A stretch of DNA of 64,000 nucleotides, taken from assembly GCF_027247405.1 (NCBI RefSeq), contig NZ_CP097463.1, forward strand, positions 1,488,001 through 1,552,000. The letters run 5' to 3'. The position numbers were made by a program, and so were the translations under genes. This document shows positions 7,716 to 16,113 of this stretch, in pieces (position 1 is the stretch's first letter; each line of letters opens with the position of its first letter). The notes under the pieces were generated by a model, which made no database searches, was not told the DNA's origin, and was given only the letters and a program-made list of their open reading frames with translations. This DNA is from Jatrophihabitans cynanchi. Its GTDB lineage: Bacteria > Actinomycetota > Actinomycetes > Mycobacteriales > Jatrophihabitantaceae.

Positions 7716-8141
7716 TCAGGTCAGACGCAAGCGCTCGCGGCGCCGGCGATACAGAGCCTCGTCGTAAGTCACACGGTCTCCCGTCACCACGCCCGCTATG
7801 ACGTCGGCAACCGCCGAGTCCTCCGCGTCGCTCGACTCCCACTCCCGGTTCTCGACGACGACAAGCCCGCCGGCGCGAATGACGCTGATCGAAAGGGCGT
7901 CTGCGCGCGCTCGCTGGCGCACCCTACGTCGCCACGCGACGAAGTCACCCGGCACCGACTCGACCGGAAAGTGGACCGAGCCGTCGCGTCGTGCGGCGTC
8001 CACGATCCCGCCGAAGTCCGTGATCGCAGGACGGCTCATGTGGCCATAGTGGCACTGCAGCGCCACTTGAACGACCCGCCGAGGGTCAGACCCTTCATAA
8101 GCCCGCAGGAGGTGACGTGCCGGGGGGTCAAATGTCGCCAC
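7716..8141 (-). CDS. hypothetical protein next to the tRNA integration site
   Basis: 141 residues from a GTG start preceded by AAGGGGCGTCAC, or 107 residues from the ATG at 8039, which has no visible ribosome-binding site. Composition is soluble, with alternating charged and hydrophobic segments (ITDFGGIVDAARRDGSVHFP, then GDFVAWRRRVRQRARADALS). I recognise no family. It lies between the excisionase and the 3' end of tRNA-Ala, so it is probably the outermost cargo gene of the element. Start choice is uncertain. Confidence 0.45.
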   Translation of the reverse strand: MATFDPPARHLLRAYEGSDPRRVVQVALQCHYGHMSRPAITDFGGIVDAARRDGSVHFPVESVPGDFVAWRRRVRQRARADALSISVIRAGGLVVVENREWESSDAEDSAVADVIAGVVTGDRVTYDEALYRRRRERLRLT

Positions 8142-8235
8142 GTGACGCCCCTTGCCGGGGTCGAATGAGGGTCACACGCCCGATTGGAGCCTTCCTCGAC
8201 CGGCGATGATGCCCGAGATTGCTGGGATTGATGAG

Positions 8236-8308
8236 TGGAGCTGAGGGGACTCGAACCCCTGACCCCCACACTGCCAGTGTGGTGCGCTACCAGCTGCGCC
8301 ACAGCCCC
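8236..8308 (-). tRNA. tRNA-Ala (GGC anticodon)
   Basis: A 73-nt cloverleaf read leftward. The acceptor stem GGGGCTG pairs with CAGCTCC and includes the G3-U70 wobble pair that is the alanine identity signal. The anticodon stem CCACA/TGTGG holds loop CTGGCAG, giving anticodon GGC. The T-arm is GGGGTTCGAGTCCCC. The discriminator base is A and CCA is not encoded. Its 3' end faces the mobile-element genes, making it the likely attachment site. Confidence 0.96.
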
Positions 8309-8397
8309 AAACCTGGTTCGCGCGGCCACCGCCCGAACCGAAGGGCAATGCTACACGGCGCGCGGCAGCAACCCGCACACGCGACCCGACGCCTGCC

Positions 8398-9873
8398 TCA
8401 ACCGCGGTAGGCGATCACGGCACCGGCCGTCGCGACCAGGCGCAGGCCGCCCGGCGCCTGCGTCGACACCGCGAGCGGCACGACCGGTGGAACATCTGCC
8501 GCCGGCCGCCCCTGCAGGTCGCAGCTGGCGATCACCTCGCCGACATGTGCCGGAGTAGAGCGCGGCGTCTCGGCGAACTCGCGCCGTTGCCGGCACCAGA
8601 AGCTCTCGCCGGCACGCGGCGACCGGACCGCGCCGGTGACCACGTCGAGCACGACCGGGCCGGCGGGCACGCGCAGCAGCACCGCACGGTCCGAGACGGC
8701 CACGCCGCCCGCGCCTGCCCCCGGCGCCAACGTGGTGGCGGCGCCGAACGAGCGTGACCAGAGCACCCGGCCGCCTTCCGGATCGAAGCCCTGCACCCGA
8801 ACCGAGAAGCCCGACGTGGTGACCGTCGGCGCCCGGCCTGCCGTGCCGGCGTGATAGGTGATCGTCCCGGTGTACCGGCACCACACCGGGGTCGGCGGAT
8901 CTGCGCCCAGCCACAGCGACGAACCGCACCCGATGGACGTGCCATGCTGCTGCCACCAGAGCCGGCCGTCCCCGATGTCGAAACCGGCGGTGAGCACGTC
9001 GCGCCCGGCGTGGATCGTCCAGGCCCGCCTGGTCACCGTTCCCGGGGGAATGCGCTGCAGCGTCCCCACATACATGTCGCCGTACTTCTCGAAGTCCCAT
9101 CCGTTGTCGGTGGTGTAGCCGGGGTCGAACAGGTTCACGACGTCCTGGCCCCACACGTACTTGCCGTGGGCCCAGTGCTCGATGGACTCCGGGTTCCGGC
9201 TCAGCGGGTCGACCAGCCCGTCCCCCAGCCCGCGAGAGCCCTGCGCCACGGCCCGAAGCCGGCCCGAGCGCGGATCGAGCCGGTAGCGCCGGGGCGGTCC
9301 GGAGGGCACGGACGCGGCGGCGCACGGCACCGGGTCCGCCTCCGAACACGCAGCAGGAGTGTCCAGCCAGGTCATCGGCACCGACCGGGCACGGATCCGA
9401 CCGGTGGCGGCGTCCACCAGCAGCAACCGCGCCCGGAAGGTATGCGGCGCCATCGACCCGAAGAACGCCACCTGCCCGTGCACCTCGGACACCTGCAGCG
9501 CAACGCCCGGAGTGGTCCCGGACGTGGACGCGCTGCGGCGCCACAGCATCCGGCCGGTCCGTGCATCCAGGCCGTACAGGTACAGGTGTGCACCGGTGTC
9601 GCCGTACACGAGGGCAGTCGTACCGATCACGCTCACCGGCGACACCGGCCGCACGCCGCGCGAGGCCCAGACCCGCACCGGCGCTGCCGGCGCGGGCGAC
9701 GTGGTAGCGGGAGACGTGGCTGCGGGCGGAGCCGGCGCGCGGGAAGTCCCGGACGGCGCGGAGCCGGATCGCGAGGCGGTGGCCACCGGCCACCGGCGGC
9801 CACCGCCGCCCGTGCATCCCGCGCAGACGCACGCAGCGATCAGGGCCGCCACCATCCCGGATAAACCACGCAT
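8398..9873 (-). CDS. PQQ-type beta-propeller lipoprotein
   Basis: 491 residues. The signal peptide ends in a VCAGC lipobox (Cys20), followed by a Ser/Ala/Pro linker. The mature part has repeated blades of the YLYGLDARTGRMLWRR type (also VDAATGRIRA, FDPEGGRVLWSRSF), as in PQQ-like quinoprotein propellers and BamB. This points to a surface-anchored propeller of unknown substrate; no cofactor-binding residues were identified. The gene looks leaderless: TAGCGT lies six bases before the ATG. It is flanked by tRNA-Ala and a divergent HU gene. Confidence 0.75.
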   Translation of the reverse strand: MRGLSGMVAALIAACVCAGCTGGGGRRWPVATASRSGSAPSGTSRAPAPPAATSPATTSPAPAAPVRVWASRGVRPVSPVSVIGTTALVYGDTGAHLYLYGLDARTGRMLWRRSASTSGTTPGVALQVSEVHGQVAFFGSMAPHTFRARLLLVDAATGRIRARSVPMTWLDTPAACSEADPVPCAAASVPSGPPRRYRLDPRSGRLRAVAQGSRGLGDGLVDPLSRNPESIEHWAHGKYVWGQDVVNLFDPGYTTDNGWDFEKYGDMYVGTLQRIPPGTVTRRAWTIHAGRDVLTAGFDIGDGRLWWQQHGTSIGCGSSLWLGADPPTPVWCRYTGTITYHAGTAGRAPTVTTSGFSVRVQGFDPEGGRVLWSRSFGAATTLAPGAGAGGVAVSDRAVLLRVPAGPVVLDVVTGAVRSPRAGESFWCRQRREFAETPRSTPAHVGEVIASCDLQGRPAADVPPVVPLAVSTQAPGGLRLVATAGAVIAYRG

Positions 9874-10041
9874 AGCGGCACGCTAGCAACGGGTCGGCGC
9901 TGCGCCCGGCGGTTATCCACAGGGCAGCGGGGGCCGCGCGATTGCGACACGCCGAAGCCGTAGACCCCCCTAAAGACGGGACCTCCAGCCGCGTCACCCA
10001 TACTGGAGCCAGCAACACACCGACGATCAAGGGAGATTCCC

Positions 10042-10317
10042 GTGAACCGCAAGGAACTGGTGGCAGCCGTCGCCGACGCCGCGGACCTGGAGCAGAAGAC
10101 GGTCGACGCTGTCCTGCGTGGCCTGCAGTCGACGCTCGAGGGCGCGGCCGCCAAGGGCGAGAAGGTCAGCGTGCCTGGCTTCTTCGCCATGTCGGTCGGC
10201 AAGCGTGCCGCCCGCGAGGGCCGCAACCCGGCCACCGGCGAGACGATCCAGATCGCCGCCGCCAACACCGTCAAGTTCACCGCAGGCAGCGCCCTGAAGG
10301 ACGCCGCCAACAAGTAG
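10042..10317 (+). CDS. hup: HU-family nucleoid protein
   Basis: 91 residues, the length of bacterial HU. It begins MNRKELVAAVADAADLEQK and carries the HU/IHF signature region: VSVPGFFAMSVGKRAAREGRNPATGETI, with the conserved GRNPATG. It forms a dimer that bends and compacts DNA. The long Lys/Ala-rich tail of mycobacterial HupB is absent. The GTG start follows GGGAG by seven bases. A strong hairpin 14 bp after the stop ends the monocistronic transcript. Confidence 0.95.
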   Translation: MNRKELVAAVADAADLEQKTVDAVLRGLQSTLEGAAAKGEKVSVPGFFAMSVGKRAAREGRNPATGETIQIAAANTVKFTAGSALKDAANK

Positions 10318-10330
10318 CACGTCAGCACGG

Positions 10331-10370
10331 ACGAAGGGCCGGCCCCGCGCGAGCGAGGCCGGCCCTTCGT
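10331..10370 (+). terminator. hup terminator hairpin
   Basis: A perfect 14-bp stem, ACGAAGGGCCGGCC against GGCCGGCCCTTCGT, with a 12-nt loop, directly after hup and before the convergent MauE-DsbA gene. There is no long T-run, as is usual in high-GC actinobacteria; it can act in both directions. Confidence 0.8.
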
Positions 10371-10382
10371 GCGTCGAGAACG

Positions 10383-11759
10383 TCAGGGAGTGGCGGTCCC
10401 GCTCGGCGATGTCGAGGCGGTACCGGACGCAGTCGCGCTGCCGGTCCCTGACGGGGACGTGGTCGGCGACGGCGACGGCGCCGGGCCCTTCGCGTCGGCG
10501 GCGGCGATCGCGGCCTGCAGGGTGGCCAGCGAGTGGTCGGCCAGCTTCTTGCCGTTGACGTACACCGTCGGCGTCGAGTTGACGCCCTTCTGGCTGGCCT
10601 TGTCGGTCATCGCGGCCACCAGCGCCTTGTGCTCCTCGCCGGTCACGCACGAGCCGAACGTCGTCGACGCATCCGTGGGGATCCCGGCCGCGGTGGCGTA
10701 GGTGATCAGGTTGCCGTTCGTGCGACCGTTGGAGTTCTCCTCGGGCTGCACGAGCTTGCCCTGTTTGTCCTTGCCGTAAAGGTAGTTGTGGTACGCGACG
10801 AAGAAGTCGACGCTGACGTCCGAGGCGCACAGCGCGGCGTTGGCCGCGCGCGAGGAGTACCGGTTCCCGTTCGAGGCGCCGTCCAGGATCGCGATCGGGT
10901 GGAACCGCACCTGCGCCAGGTTCGCCTTCACGTCCGCGTCCAGCTTCGCGTGCACGTCCTGCTCGAACTGCTGGCACACCGGGCACTGGAAGTCCTCGTA
11001 GATATCCACGGTGGCCGCGGCCTTCTTGCCGTACACGACGCCGTTGGTGACCGACGCGTTCGTCGCGGTCAGGTCGCCCGCGATCTTCGCCCGGCCGGCC
11101 TGCACGCCGATGCCGATCACCGATACCAGGATCACCACGATCGCCAGCGACGAATTCACGTACAGCGCCCGCTCGCGCGCCTGCTTGCGTCGCGCCTCGA
11201 GTATCGCGTTGTACTTGCGCGCGCCGCCCTGTGAACGCATCCGCTTCGGCGACGGCGGTTCCACGTAGTCGTGCCGGGTCAGGTACTCCTCGAGCGAGAG
11301 CCGGGTCATCGACCAGATCACGAGGAACACCGCAAGGATCAGCAGCCCGATGTCGCGCAGGATGTCCAGCGTGTACGTGGTGTTCTGCGTCGACCCGCCG
11401 CCGCCGAAGCAGCCACAGCTCAGCTGCAGATCACGCGCGGCGGCCTGGATGAGCCCGACGAGGAACACCACGAACAGCAGCGCGGACACCGCGGCCGACA
11501 ACCGCACCGCGATGCCGATGATCAGCAGCACGCCCAAGCAGAACTCCAGCACCGGCAGCCCGTAGCCGATCGCCTTGGACAGCCACTCCGGCGTCGCGTC
11601 GTACGCGCGCACCGCCTGGACGAAGGTCCGTGGCGAGTGCAGCTTGGACCAGCTGGCCCAGATCCACACCACGCCGAGGACGAGCCGGGCTACGGTTCCG
11701 AGCCAACCTCGGACGGTGATCCAGTTCACGAGCCGTGATTCTGCCGTAGTCGTCCCCAT
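10383..11759 (-). CDS. MauE/DoxX-like membrane domain fused to a DsbA-type thiol oxidoreductase
   Basis: 458 residues. Residues 20-155 form four TM helices of the MauE/DoxX type, with the loop motif CGCFGG (115-120) typical of MauE. A fifth helix (about 203-222) leads to an extracytoplasmic thioredoxin-fold domain with active site CPVC (Cys259, Cys262), TPTVYVNG cis-proline region, and a Ser/Thr/Pro-rich tail. The protein should shuttle thiol-disulfide electrons across the membrane and fold or reduce exported proteins, probably including the Sco and copper proteins encoded upstream. It starts 3 bp after the Sco1 stop and is the last gene of the copper operon. Confidence 0.88.
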   Translation of the reverse strand: MGTTTAESRLVNWITVRGWLGTVARLVLGVVWIWASWSKLHSPRTFVQAVRAYDATPEWLSKAIGYGLPVLEFCLGVLLIIGIAVRLSAAVSALLFVVFLVGLIQAAARDLQLSCGCFGGGGSTQNTTYTLDILRDIGLLILAVFLVIWSMTRLSLEEYLTRHDYVEPPSPKRMRSQGGARKYNAILEARRKQARERALYVNSSLAIVVILVSVIGIGVQAGRAKIAGDLTATNASVTNGVVYGKKAAATVDIYEDFQCPVCQQFEQDVHAKLDADVKANLAQVRFHPIAILDGASNGNRYSSRAANAALCASDVSVDFFVAYHNYLYGKDKQGKLVQPEENSNGRTNGNLITYATAAGIPTDASTTFGSCVTGEEHKALVAAMTDKASQKGVNSTPTVYVNGKKLADHSLATLQAAIAAADAKGPAPSPSPTTSPSGTGSATASGTASTSPSGTATP

Positions 11760-11762
11760 GGC

Positions 11763-12398
11763 CTACGACTTGGCCACGATCGGCAGGTCGTGGGCCATCT
11801 GCGCAGCCTCGTTCCCGTCGCCGCCGGAGTACACGTAGGACACCCGCGCGTAGTCGTCCGGCCCGTACAGCAGCACCTGCGTCGAGTGCGTCTGCCCGTC
11901 GTCCTCGGCCACCAGGATGTGCGCCGCCGCCTGCGCCGCGTCGATCTGCGCCTGCGTGCCACGCAGCCCGACGAACGTTGCGGCGACCCCGCCGTCGAAG
12001 TTGTGCAGCCACTGGGTGAGCACCGGCCCGGTGTCGCGCTTGACGTCGGTGGACACGAACACCACGTACGTCTGCTTCTGCACCGCCGCCGGGACCTTGA
12101 GCAGCGCGTTGTGGATGTCGGCCATCGTCGTCGGGCACACGTCGGGGCAGTTGGTGTAGCCGAAGAACAGCAGCGTCGGGTGACCTGCGGTCTGCGTGCC
12201 GAACGCGAACGGCTTGCCGTGGGTGTCGGTGAGGGTGAACGACGGCCGGGGCCGCGGCGTGTCCAGCCCGAAGCCCTGGTACAGCCCGGACGCCGTGTGG
12301 TCGTTCAGGCTCGACGGCTTCGGGTCGCGGCCGCCGGAACTCGAGCACGCGGCCAGCGCAAGCAGCGCGGCGGTCAGGAGGGCGAGAACGCGCTTCAC
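11763..12398 (-). CDS. SCO1/SenC-family copper chaperone lipoprotein
   Basis: 211 residues. Signal peptide with lipobox LAAC (Cys18). The thioredoxin-fold Sco domain has the copper-binding CPDVC (Cys84, Cys88) after FFGYTN, and the third ligand His171 in DGQTHSTQ. Sco proteins deliver copper to, or reduce, the CuA site of cytochrome c oxidase subunit II. The GTG start overlaps the TGA of the PCuAC gene (GTGA) and is preceded by AGGAGG. Confidence 0.93.
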   Translation of the reverse strand: MKRVLALLTAALLALAACSSSGGRDPKPSSLNDHTASGLYQGFGLDTPRPRPSFTLTDTHGKPFAFGTQTAGHPTLLFFGYTNCPDVCPTTMADIHNALLKVPAAVQKQTYVVFVSTDVKRDTGPVLTQWLHNFDGGVAATFVGLRGTQAQIDAAQAAAHILVAEDDGQTHSTQVLLYGPDDYARVSYVYSGGDGNEAAQMAHDLPIVAKS

Positions 12399-12922
12399 CT
12401 GCTGCCTCCTGGGGACGGTGCGTTCGATCCGGTCGGGGCCGGCGCACCGAGCGCGACCACCGGCGCGGACACGTCGATCGTGCCGGCGCGCTCGAAGGTC
12501 AGCGCCAGGTTCACGCTCTGGCCGGGTTCGAGCTTGCCGAACAGTTGCTCGATCATCACATGCCCCTTCGCGACCGACAGGACCAGCTTGCCGTGTGCCG
12601 GGATCACCACGCCGTTCGCGACCGCGGTCATCGCCCCGTCCACGATCGTGTGCAGCACGGACGTCCGCCCGGCGCCGGAGACCACCGACAGCAACCGATC
12701 GTCGGCACCGCTGGTGTTGTAGACGGTGAAGTACGCGGCCGCGCTGTCCGTCGGCGGCGCAGGCTCGCGCACCCAGGCTCCGCTGACCACGATCGGCGCC
12801 GAGTTGCTGGTGCCCTCGTTGCCGCCTGGGAGGCCGAGCGGCACGGCACCGCGGATCAGGCCCGCGGCGCCGAGGGCGGCGACGGCGAGCCCGGCAACGA
12901 CGGTGGGCAGCGGGACACGCAT
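12395..12922 (-). CDS. PCuAC-type periplasmic copper chaperone
   Basis: 175 residues. One N-terminal hydrophobic segment acts as signal or anchor, then the PCuAC domain with the copper ligands His91, Met98, His121 and Met123 (SVLHTIVDGAM, GHVMIEQL). Members bind Cu(I) outside the membrane and pass it to Sco1 or CuA. A Pro/Ser-rich tail follows. Its ATG shares one base with the stop of the YcnI gene (TGATG), and its stop overlaps the Sco1 start, so the three are coupled. Confidence 0.92.
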   Translation of the reverse strand: MRVPLPTVVAGLAVAALGAAGLIRGAVPLGLPGGNEGTSNSAPIVVSGAWVREPAPPTDSAAAYFTVYNTSGADDRLLSVVSGAGRTSVLHTIVDGAMTAVANGVVIPAHGKLVLSVAKGHVMIEQLFGKLEPGQSVNLALTFERAGTIDVSAPVVALGAPAPTGSNAPSPGGSR

Positions 12923-13611
12923 CAGCCTTTGACCGCCTTCGCACGCGAGACGAACGCGAACCCGAGCGCGCCCGCAGCAACGACGAGCGCGATCACCGCG
13001 AGCACGATGGCTCCGGTGTCACTACCGCCGTCGCTGCTGCTGGACGCCGCCGCCTGCGGCGCCGCGGACTGTCCCGCCTTGGCGAGCGTGAGCGTCGGCT
13101 TCGGGTGATCCGGTTCGGCGCTGCTGCCCGGCGCGGCGGTCTGGTTCCAGTTGACGACGCTTCCGTCGCTGTAGGTCTGGATCGTCGCGAACGCCAGGGT
13201 GTCGGTCCTCGGCAGCGGGCCGGCGCTCACCAGGAACTGGTCGAACTCCCCCGGCTTGATCGCATCGGCCGCGCTGTCGGCGGTCCAGTCGATCTCGGCG
13301 ACCGCCTCGGTGATCGAGTCGCCGTCGTCGGTGGTGACCGGCTTGTCGAGCTTGGCGGTGATGGTCTTGAACGTCCAGCCCGGGTGCGGTTGCACGAGCA
13401 CCGACGCGATCGGGGTGTCCGTCGGGAACCGCACCTGCACCTTGGTGGTGCTCGCCGTCGCGCTCTCGGTCGGCACGCGGAACGTGAGCACCGAGTACCC
13501 GCCCTGCGTCGCGCCGGGGGCGTTCACCGTGACGTGCGCCGAGGCCGCCCCGGCGAAGCCGATCACGGCGGCAAACGTGACGGCGAGGACGAACAGGAGG
13601 CGCTTTCGCAA
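12922..13611 (-). CDS. YcnI-like (DUF1775) copper-binding membrane protein
   Basis: 229 residues. Signal peptide ending SAHVTV, so the mature protein begins with a His that is the copper ligand in YcnI proteins. The domain (GGYSVLTFRVPTES, VQPHPGWTF, FDQFLVSAGPLP) fits the family, and a C-terminal TM helix (about residues 203-222) anchors it. It pairs with CopCD in copper acquisition or handling. The start is TTG with AAGGG upstream; no better start exists before the copCD stop. Confidence 0.88.
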   Translation of the reverse strand: MRKRLLFVLAVTFAAVIGFAGAASAHVTVNAPGATQGGYSVLTFRVPTESATASTTKVQVRFPTDTPIASVLVQPHPGWTFKTITAKLDKPVTTDDGDSITEAVAEIDWTADSAADAIKPGEFDQFLVSAGPLPRTDTLAFATIQTYSDGSVVNWNQTAAPGSSAEPDHPKPTLTLAKAGQSAAPQAAASSSSDGGSDTGAIVLAVIALVVAAGALGFAFVSRAKAVKG

Positions 13612-13623
13612 GGTGATGCCCTT

Positions 13624-15396
13624 CTAGTTGAGGCGGATCTTGACGTCGACGGTGATGGCGTCGAACGTGCCGGTGGAGACGACGAGGCTGAACACCCAGG
13701 TGCCGGCGGCGGGCAGGTTGACGCTGTCCGAGCCGTACAGGTCGGTGCCGTTGGCGGTGAGCTTGATCGGGATCGGGCCGATCTTCTTGGCCGGCTGCAG
13801 CGCGGTGGCGGTCACCCCGGTGGCCTTGGTGCCGGGGCTGAGCGCGACCGCCGCGGTCACCGGCCCGTGCACGCCGGGTTCGACGGTGACGGTGACCGAC
13901 CGTCCGTCGCCGAGCGGCGCGGACCCGGACACGGCCGCGCGGTCCTGGGCGGCGAGTGCCTCACGTCCGCGTGGCTGGTCGACCAGGACGGCGGTGGCGG
14001 CCAGCACCAGGGCGGCGAGCACCACCTCGACCAGCACGCCGCGCCGCATCCGCTCGTGCTCGACCGGATCCAGGGCGCTGTCCTCGGCGGCTGCTACCTC
14101 GGTGCCCGCCGCGTCCGTGTTCGCGTAGGCCAGCGGCATCCGTACCAGCCGGCGCTGGACGGTGCGGCGGGACAGGTCCGCCACCGCGATCAGGCCGAGG
14201 AACAGCAGCACCTTCAGACTGACCAGCCGTCCGTAGTCGGTACCCAGGATCGCGCGCAGCGAGCCGATGCCGCGCCAGGCCGCGTAGGTGCCGGTGACAG
14301 CCAGCGTCACCACCGCGGTGAACGCAACCCGCGAGAACACCGGCAGCGCGGTCCGCAGTTCGTCCGGTTCTCGGCGCGGCAGCAATGCGCCCACCACCAG
14401 TACCAGCCCGCCGACCCACGCGGACATCGCGCACAGGTGCAGCACGTCGGCGGTGAGCGACAGCCAGCGCGGATTGGTGGTCTCGGCGTGCCCGGTGGCC
14501 GAGTACGTGATCGCGACGCCGATCAGCAGCGGCCAGGCGGCGTCCTCGAACCAGGCTCGGCGGCGCACCGGTTGCAGCGCAGACCCGAGCAGTACCCCGA
14601 GCGCGCCCAGGATCAGCAGCCGGCCGCAGTGGAACTGGCCGTAGTCGGTGTGCAGCGTGCCGTCCAGCAGGCTCCAGTCGGCGACCTTGGACAGCCCGGT
14701 GCCGGCGGCGTACGGACCCTGCAGCAGCAGCTCGGCCACTGCGCCGGCCGTGGCCATCGCCCAGCCGGTCCACACGATGCGGACGGCGCGCCGGTCGTCC
14801 CGCCCCTGCGGCCAGACCGTCAGCAGCAGCCACACCCCGCCGAGCAGCGCGAAGCCGCCGTAGGACACCCAGCGCACCACGTCGAACACCGCGCTGGTGA
14901 CGCCGTTGGTCGTCCCGCTCGACACGCTCGTCGCCGTCAGCACCCCGTTGCCGACGACGAAGCGCACCACGCCGGCGACCGGGTGCGAGTCGGCCGAGAT
15001 GATCCGGAAGCTCTCGGTGTAGGTGCCGTCGCCGAGTCCGGGCTTGAGCTTGTTGGCGATCTTGCTGCCGTCGTTGCCGGGGTGGAACGCGGCGCCGGTG
15101 TCCACGCGGCGGCCGGTCTGGTCGGTGACGCGCAGGTAGCCCAGGCTGCCCAGCGTCACCGGCTCGTCGAAGGTGATGCTCACCTCCGCCGGCGCGGCCT
15201 TGAGCCGCGTGCCGTCGGACGGGGACGACTCGACGACCGACGCGTGCGCCTGCGCCGTGCCGGCGAAAGCGAGCGCCCCACCGAACAGCAGGAGCAGGAA
15301 CAGCCCCGCCTTCGCTATGCGCGAGCTGTTCTTGCCGGGGTCCCCGCGAAAGTGCGGAGCGCTTCTTGCGGAGCAGTTTCGTGGGGTGGTGTTCAT
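13624..15396 (-). CDS. CopC-CopD fusion copper resistance/uptake protein
   Basis: 590 residues. A signal sequence ends QAHASVVESSPSDG, placing the copper-binding His at the mature N-terminus of a CopC domain (to about residue 145, including SADSHPVAGV). CopD follows with about eight TM helices (for example GGFALLGGVWLLLTVW, ALHL-type His in DVLHLCAMSAW). The last 120 residues are an extracytoplasmic beta domain. It probably moves copper across the membrane. The first 20 or so codons derive from a sequence also found at 38722-38779. The ATG overlaps the anti-sigma stop (ATGA). Confidence 0.9.
   Translation of the reverse strand: MNTTPRNCSARSAPHFRGDPGKNSSRIAKAGLFLLLLFGGALAFAGTAQAHASVVESSPSDGTRLKAAPAEVSITFDEPVTLGSLGYLRVTDQTGRRVDTGAAFHPGNDGSKIANKLKPGLGDGTYTESFRIISADSHPVAGVVRFVVGNGVLTATSVSSGTTNGVTSAVFDVVRWVSYGGFALLGGVWLLLTVWPQGRDDRRAVRIVWTGWAMATAGAVAELLLQGPYAAGTGLSKVADWSLLDGTLHTDYGQFHCGRLLILGALGVLLGSALQPVRRRAWFEDAAWPLLIGVAITYSATGHAETTNPRWLSLTADVLHLCAMSAWVGGLVLVVGALLPRREPDELRTALPVFSRVAFTAVVTLAVTGTYAAWRGIGSLRAILGTDYGRLVSLKVLLFLGLIAVADLSRRTVQRRLVRMPLAYANTDAAGTEVAAAEDSALDPVEHERMRRGVLVEVVLAALVLAATAVLVDQPRGREALAAQDRAAVSGSAPLGDGRSVTVTVEPGVHGPVTAAVALSPGTKATGVTATALQPAKKIGPIPIKLTANGTDLYGSDSVNLPAAGTWVFSLVVSTGTFDAITVDVKIRLN
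15337..15396 (-). repeat. gene-start repeat, copy A
   Basis: Read leftward from the copCD start codon, this 60-bp segment is about 80 percent identical by eye to 38722-38779. Shared blocks include CTCCGCAA, GCGCTCC and TTCGCGGGGAC. Here it is translated as the N-terminal tail before the signal sequence of CopCD. Confidence 0.65.
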
Positions 15397-16046
15397 GCGA
15401 CGCCACGGAGGTTGGGGCGGCCACGCTCGTCGTCGGCGCCGGATGCGGCGAACCGGCCCGGCGGCAGTGCCCGGTGCGCCCGGTCCAGCGCGATCAGCAG
15501 CAGCAGCCCGGTCAGCGCGGCCAGGTGCGTGCTGATCCGCCCGATCGACACGGCGCCGGCCGCGATGTCGTGCACGCTCAGCACGCCGAGCACCACGATG
15601 AAGGTGACCAGCAGCGGGATCAGCCCCGCCGCCCGCCGCGGCGCCACGGCACTGGCCAGGAACGCGACCGCGATCGCCATGTTCCACGCGGCGCCCTCGT
15701 GTGCCGCGTGCATCGACATCGCCATGCCCAGGCTGTCGCCGGTGAGCGCCGGCACCGCGATCGCCAACTGCACGATCCCGACGGCGAACAGGGCAATCCG
15801 CAGGACCAGGCGGCGACGAAGCACTCGGCGGGCAGGAAGTGCGATGTCGCGCGTGAGCGTCTCGGCGAGGTCAGGCGCGTCGGCAGTGCCCAACCGCAGT
15901 TGACGGGTCAGCCGGGTGGCGTCCTCGACCCATCGGGCACAATCGAGACAGGTGGCGAGATGGTGGTCGAGCACCGAGACGGACATGCCGATCGGCTCGC
16001 CGTCCAGGCGAGCGGACGCCGCCTCGCGGAACCGGTCACACCTCAC
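15393..16046 (-). CDS. zinc-finger anti-sigma factor with integral membrane domain
   Basis: 217 residues. The N-terminus has the ZAS pattern: CDRFREAASARLDGE, then HHLATCLDC (HxxxCxxC). This binds and inhibits a cognate ECF sigma. The C-terminal half has about five hydrophobic helices. The neighbouring ECF sigma gene is divergent, 67 bp away, so it is the likely partner. A membrane signal, perhaps copper or redox stress given the downstream operon, would release the sigma; that signal is inference. The start is GTG, with no clear ribosome-binding site. Confidence 0.8.
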   Translation of the reverse strand: MRCDRFREAASARLDGEPIGMSVSVLDHHLATCLDCARWVEDATRLTRQLRLGTADAPDLAETLTRDIALPARRVLRRRLVLRIALFAVGIVQLAIAVPALTGDSLGMAMSMHAAHEGAAWNMAIAVAFLASAVAPRRAAGLIPLLVTFIVVLGVLSVHDIAAGAVSIGRISTHLAALTGLLLLIALDRAHRALPPGRFAASGADDERGRPNLRGVA

Positions 16047-16058
16047 GCAAGCATTAGT

Positions 16059-16073
16059 CGGCCAGACTGGCCG
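16059..16073. promoter_or_regulatory. palindrome in the sigma/anti-sigma divergent region
   Basis: CGGCCAG-A-CTGGCCG is a perfect 15-nt inverted repeat in the 67-bp gap between the divergent anti-sigma and sigma genes. It is a candidate operator. A GGAA-containing stretch next to it (CCGGAAAGTT) could be an ECF -35 element. Confidence 0.35.
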
Positions 16074-16113
16074 GAAAGTTCCCGCGGTGACGCGGGTCAC
16101 GCAGAGGACGGCG

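Noticed and set aside
13105-15903. A 932-codon rightward frame opposite YcnI and CopCD
   Set aside because: Composition is low-complexity Arg/Ala/Gly/Val and the real genes are on the other strand.
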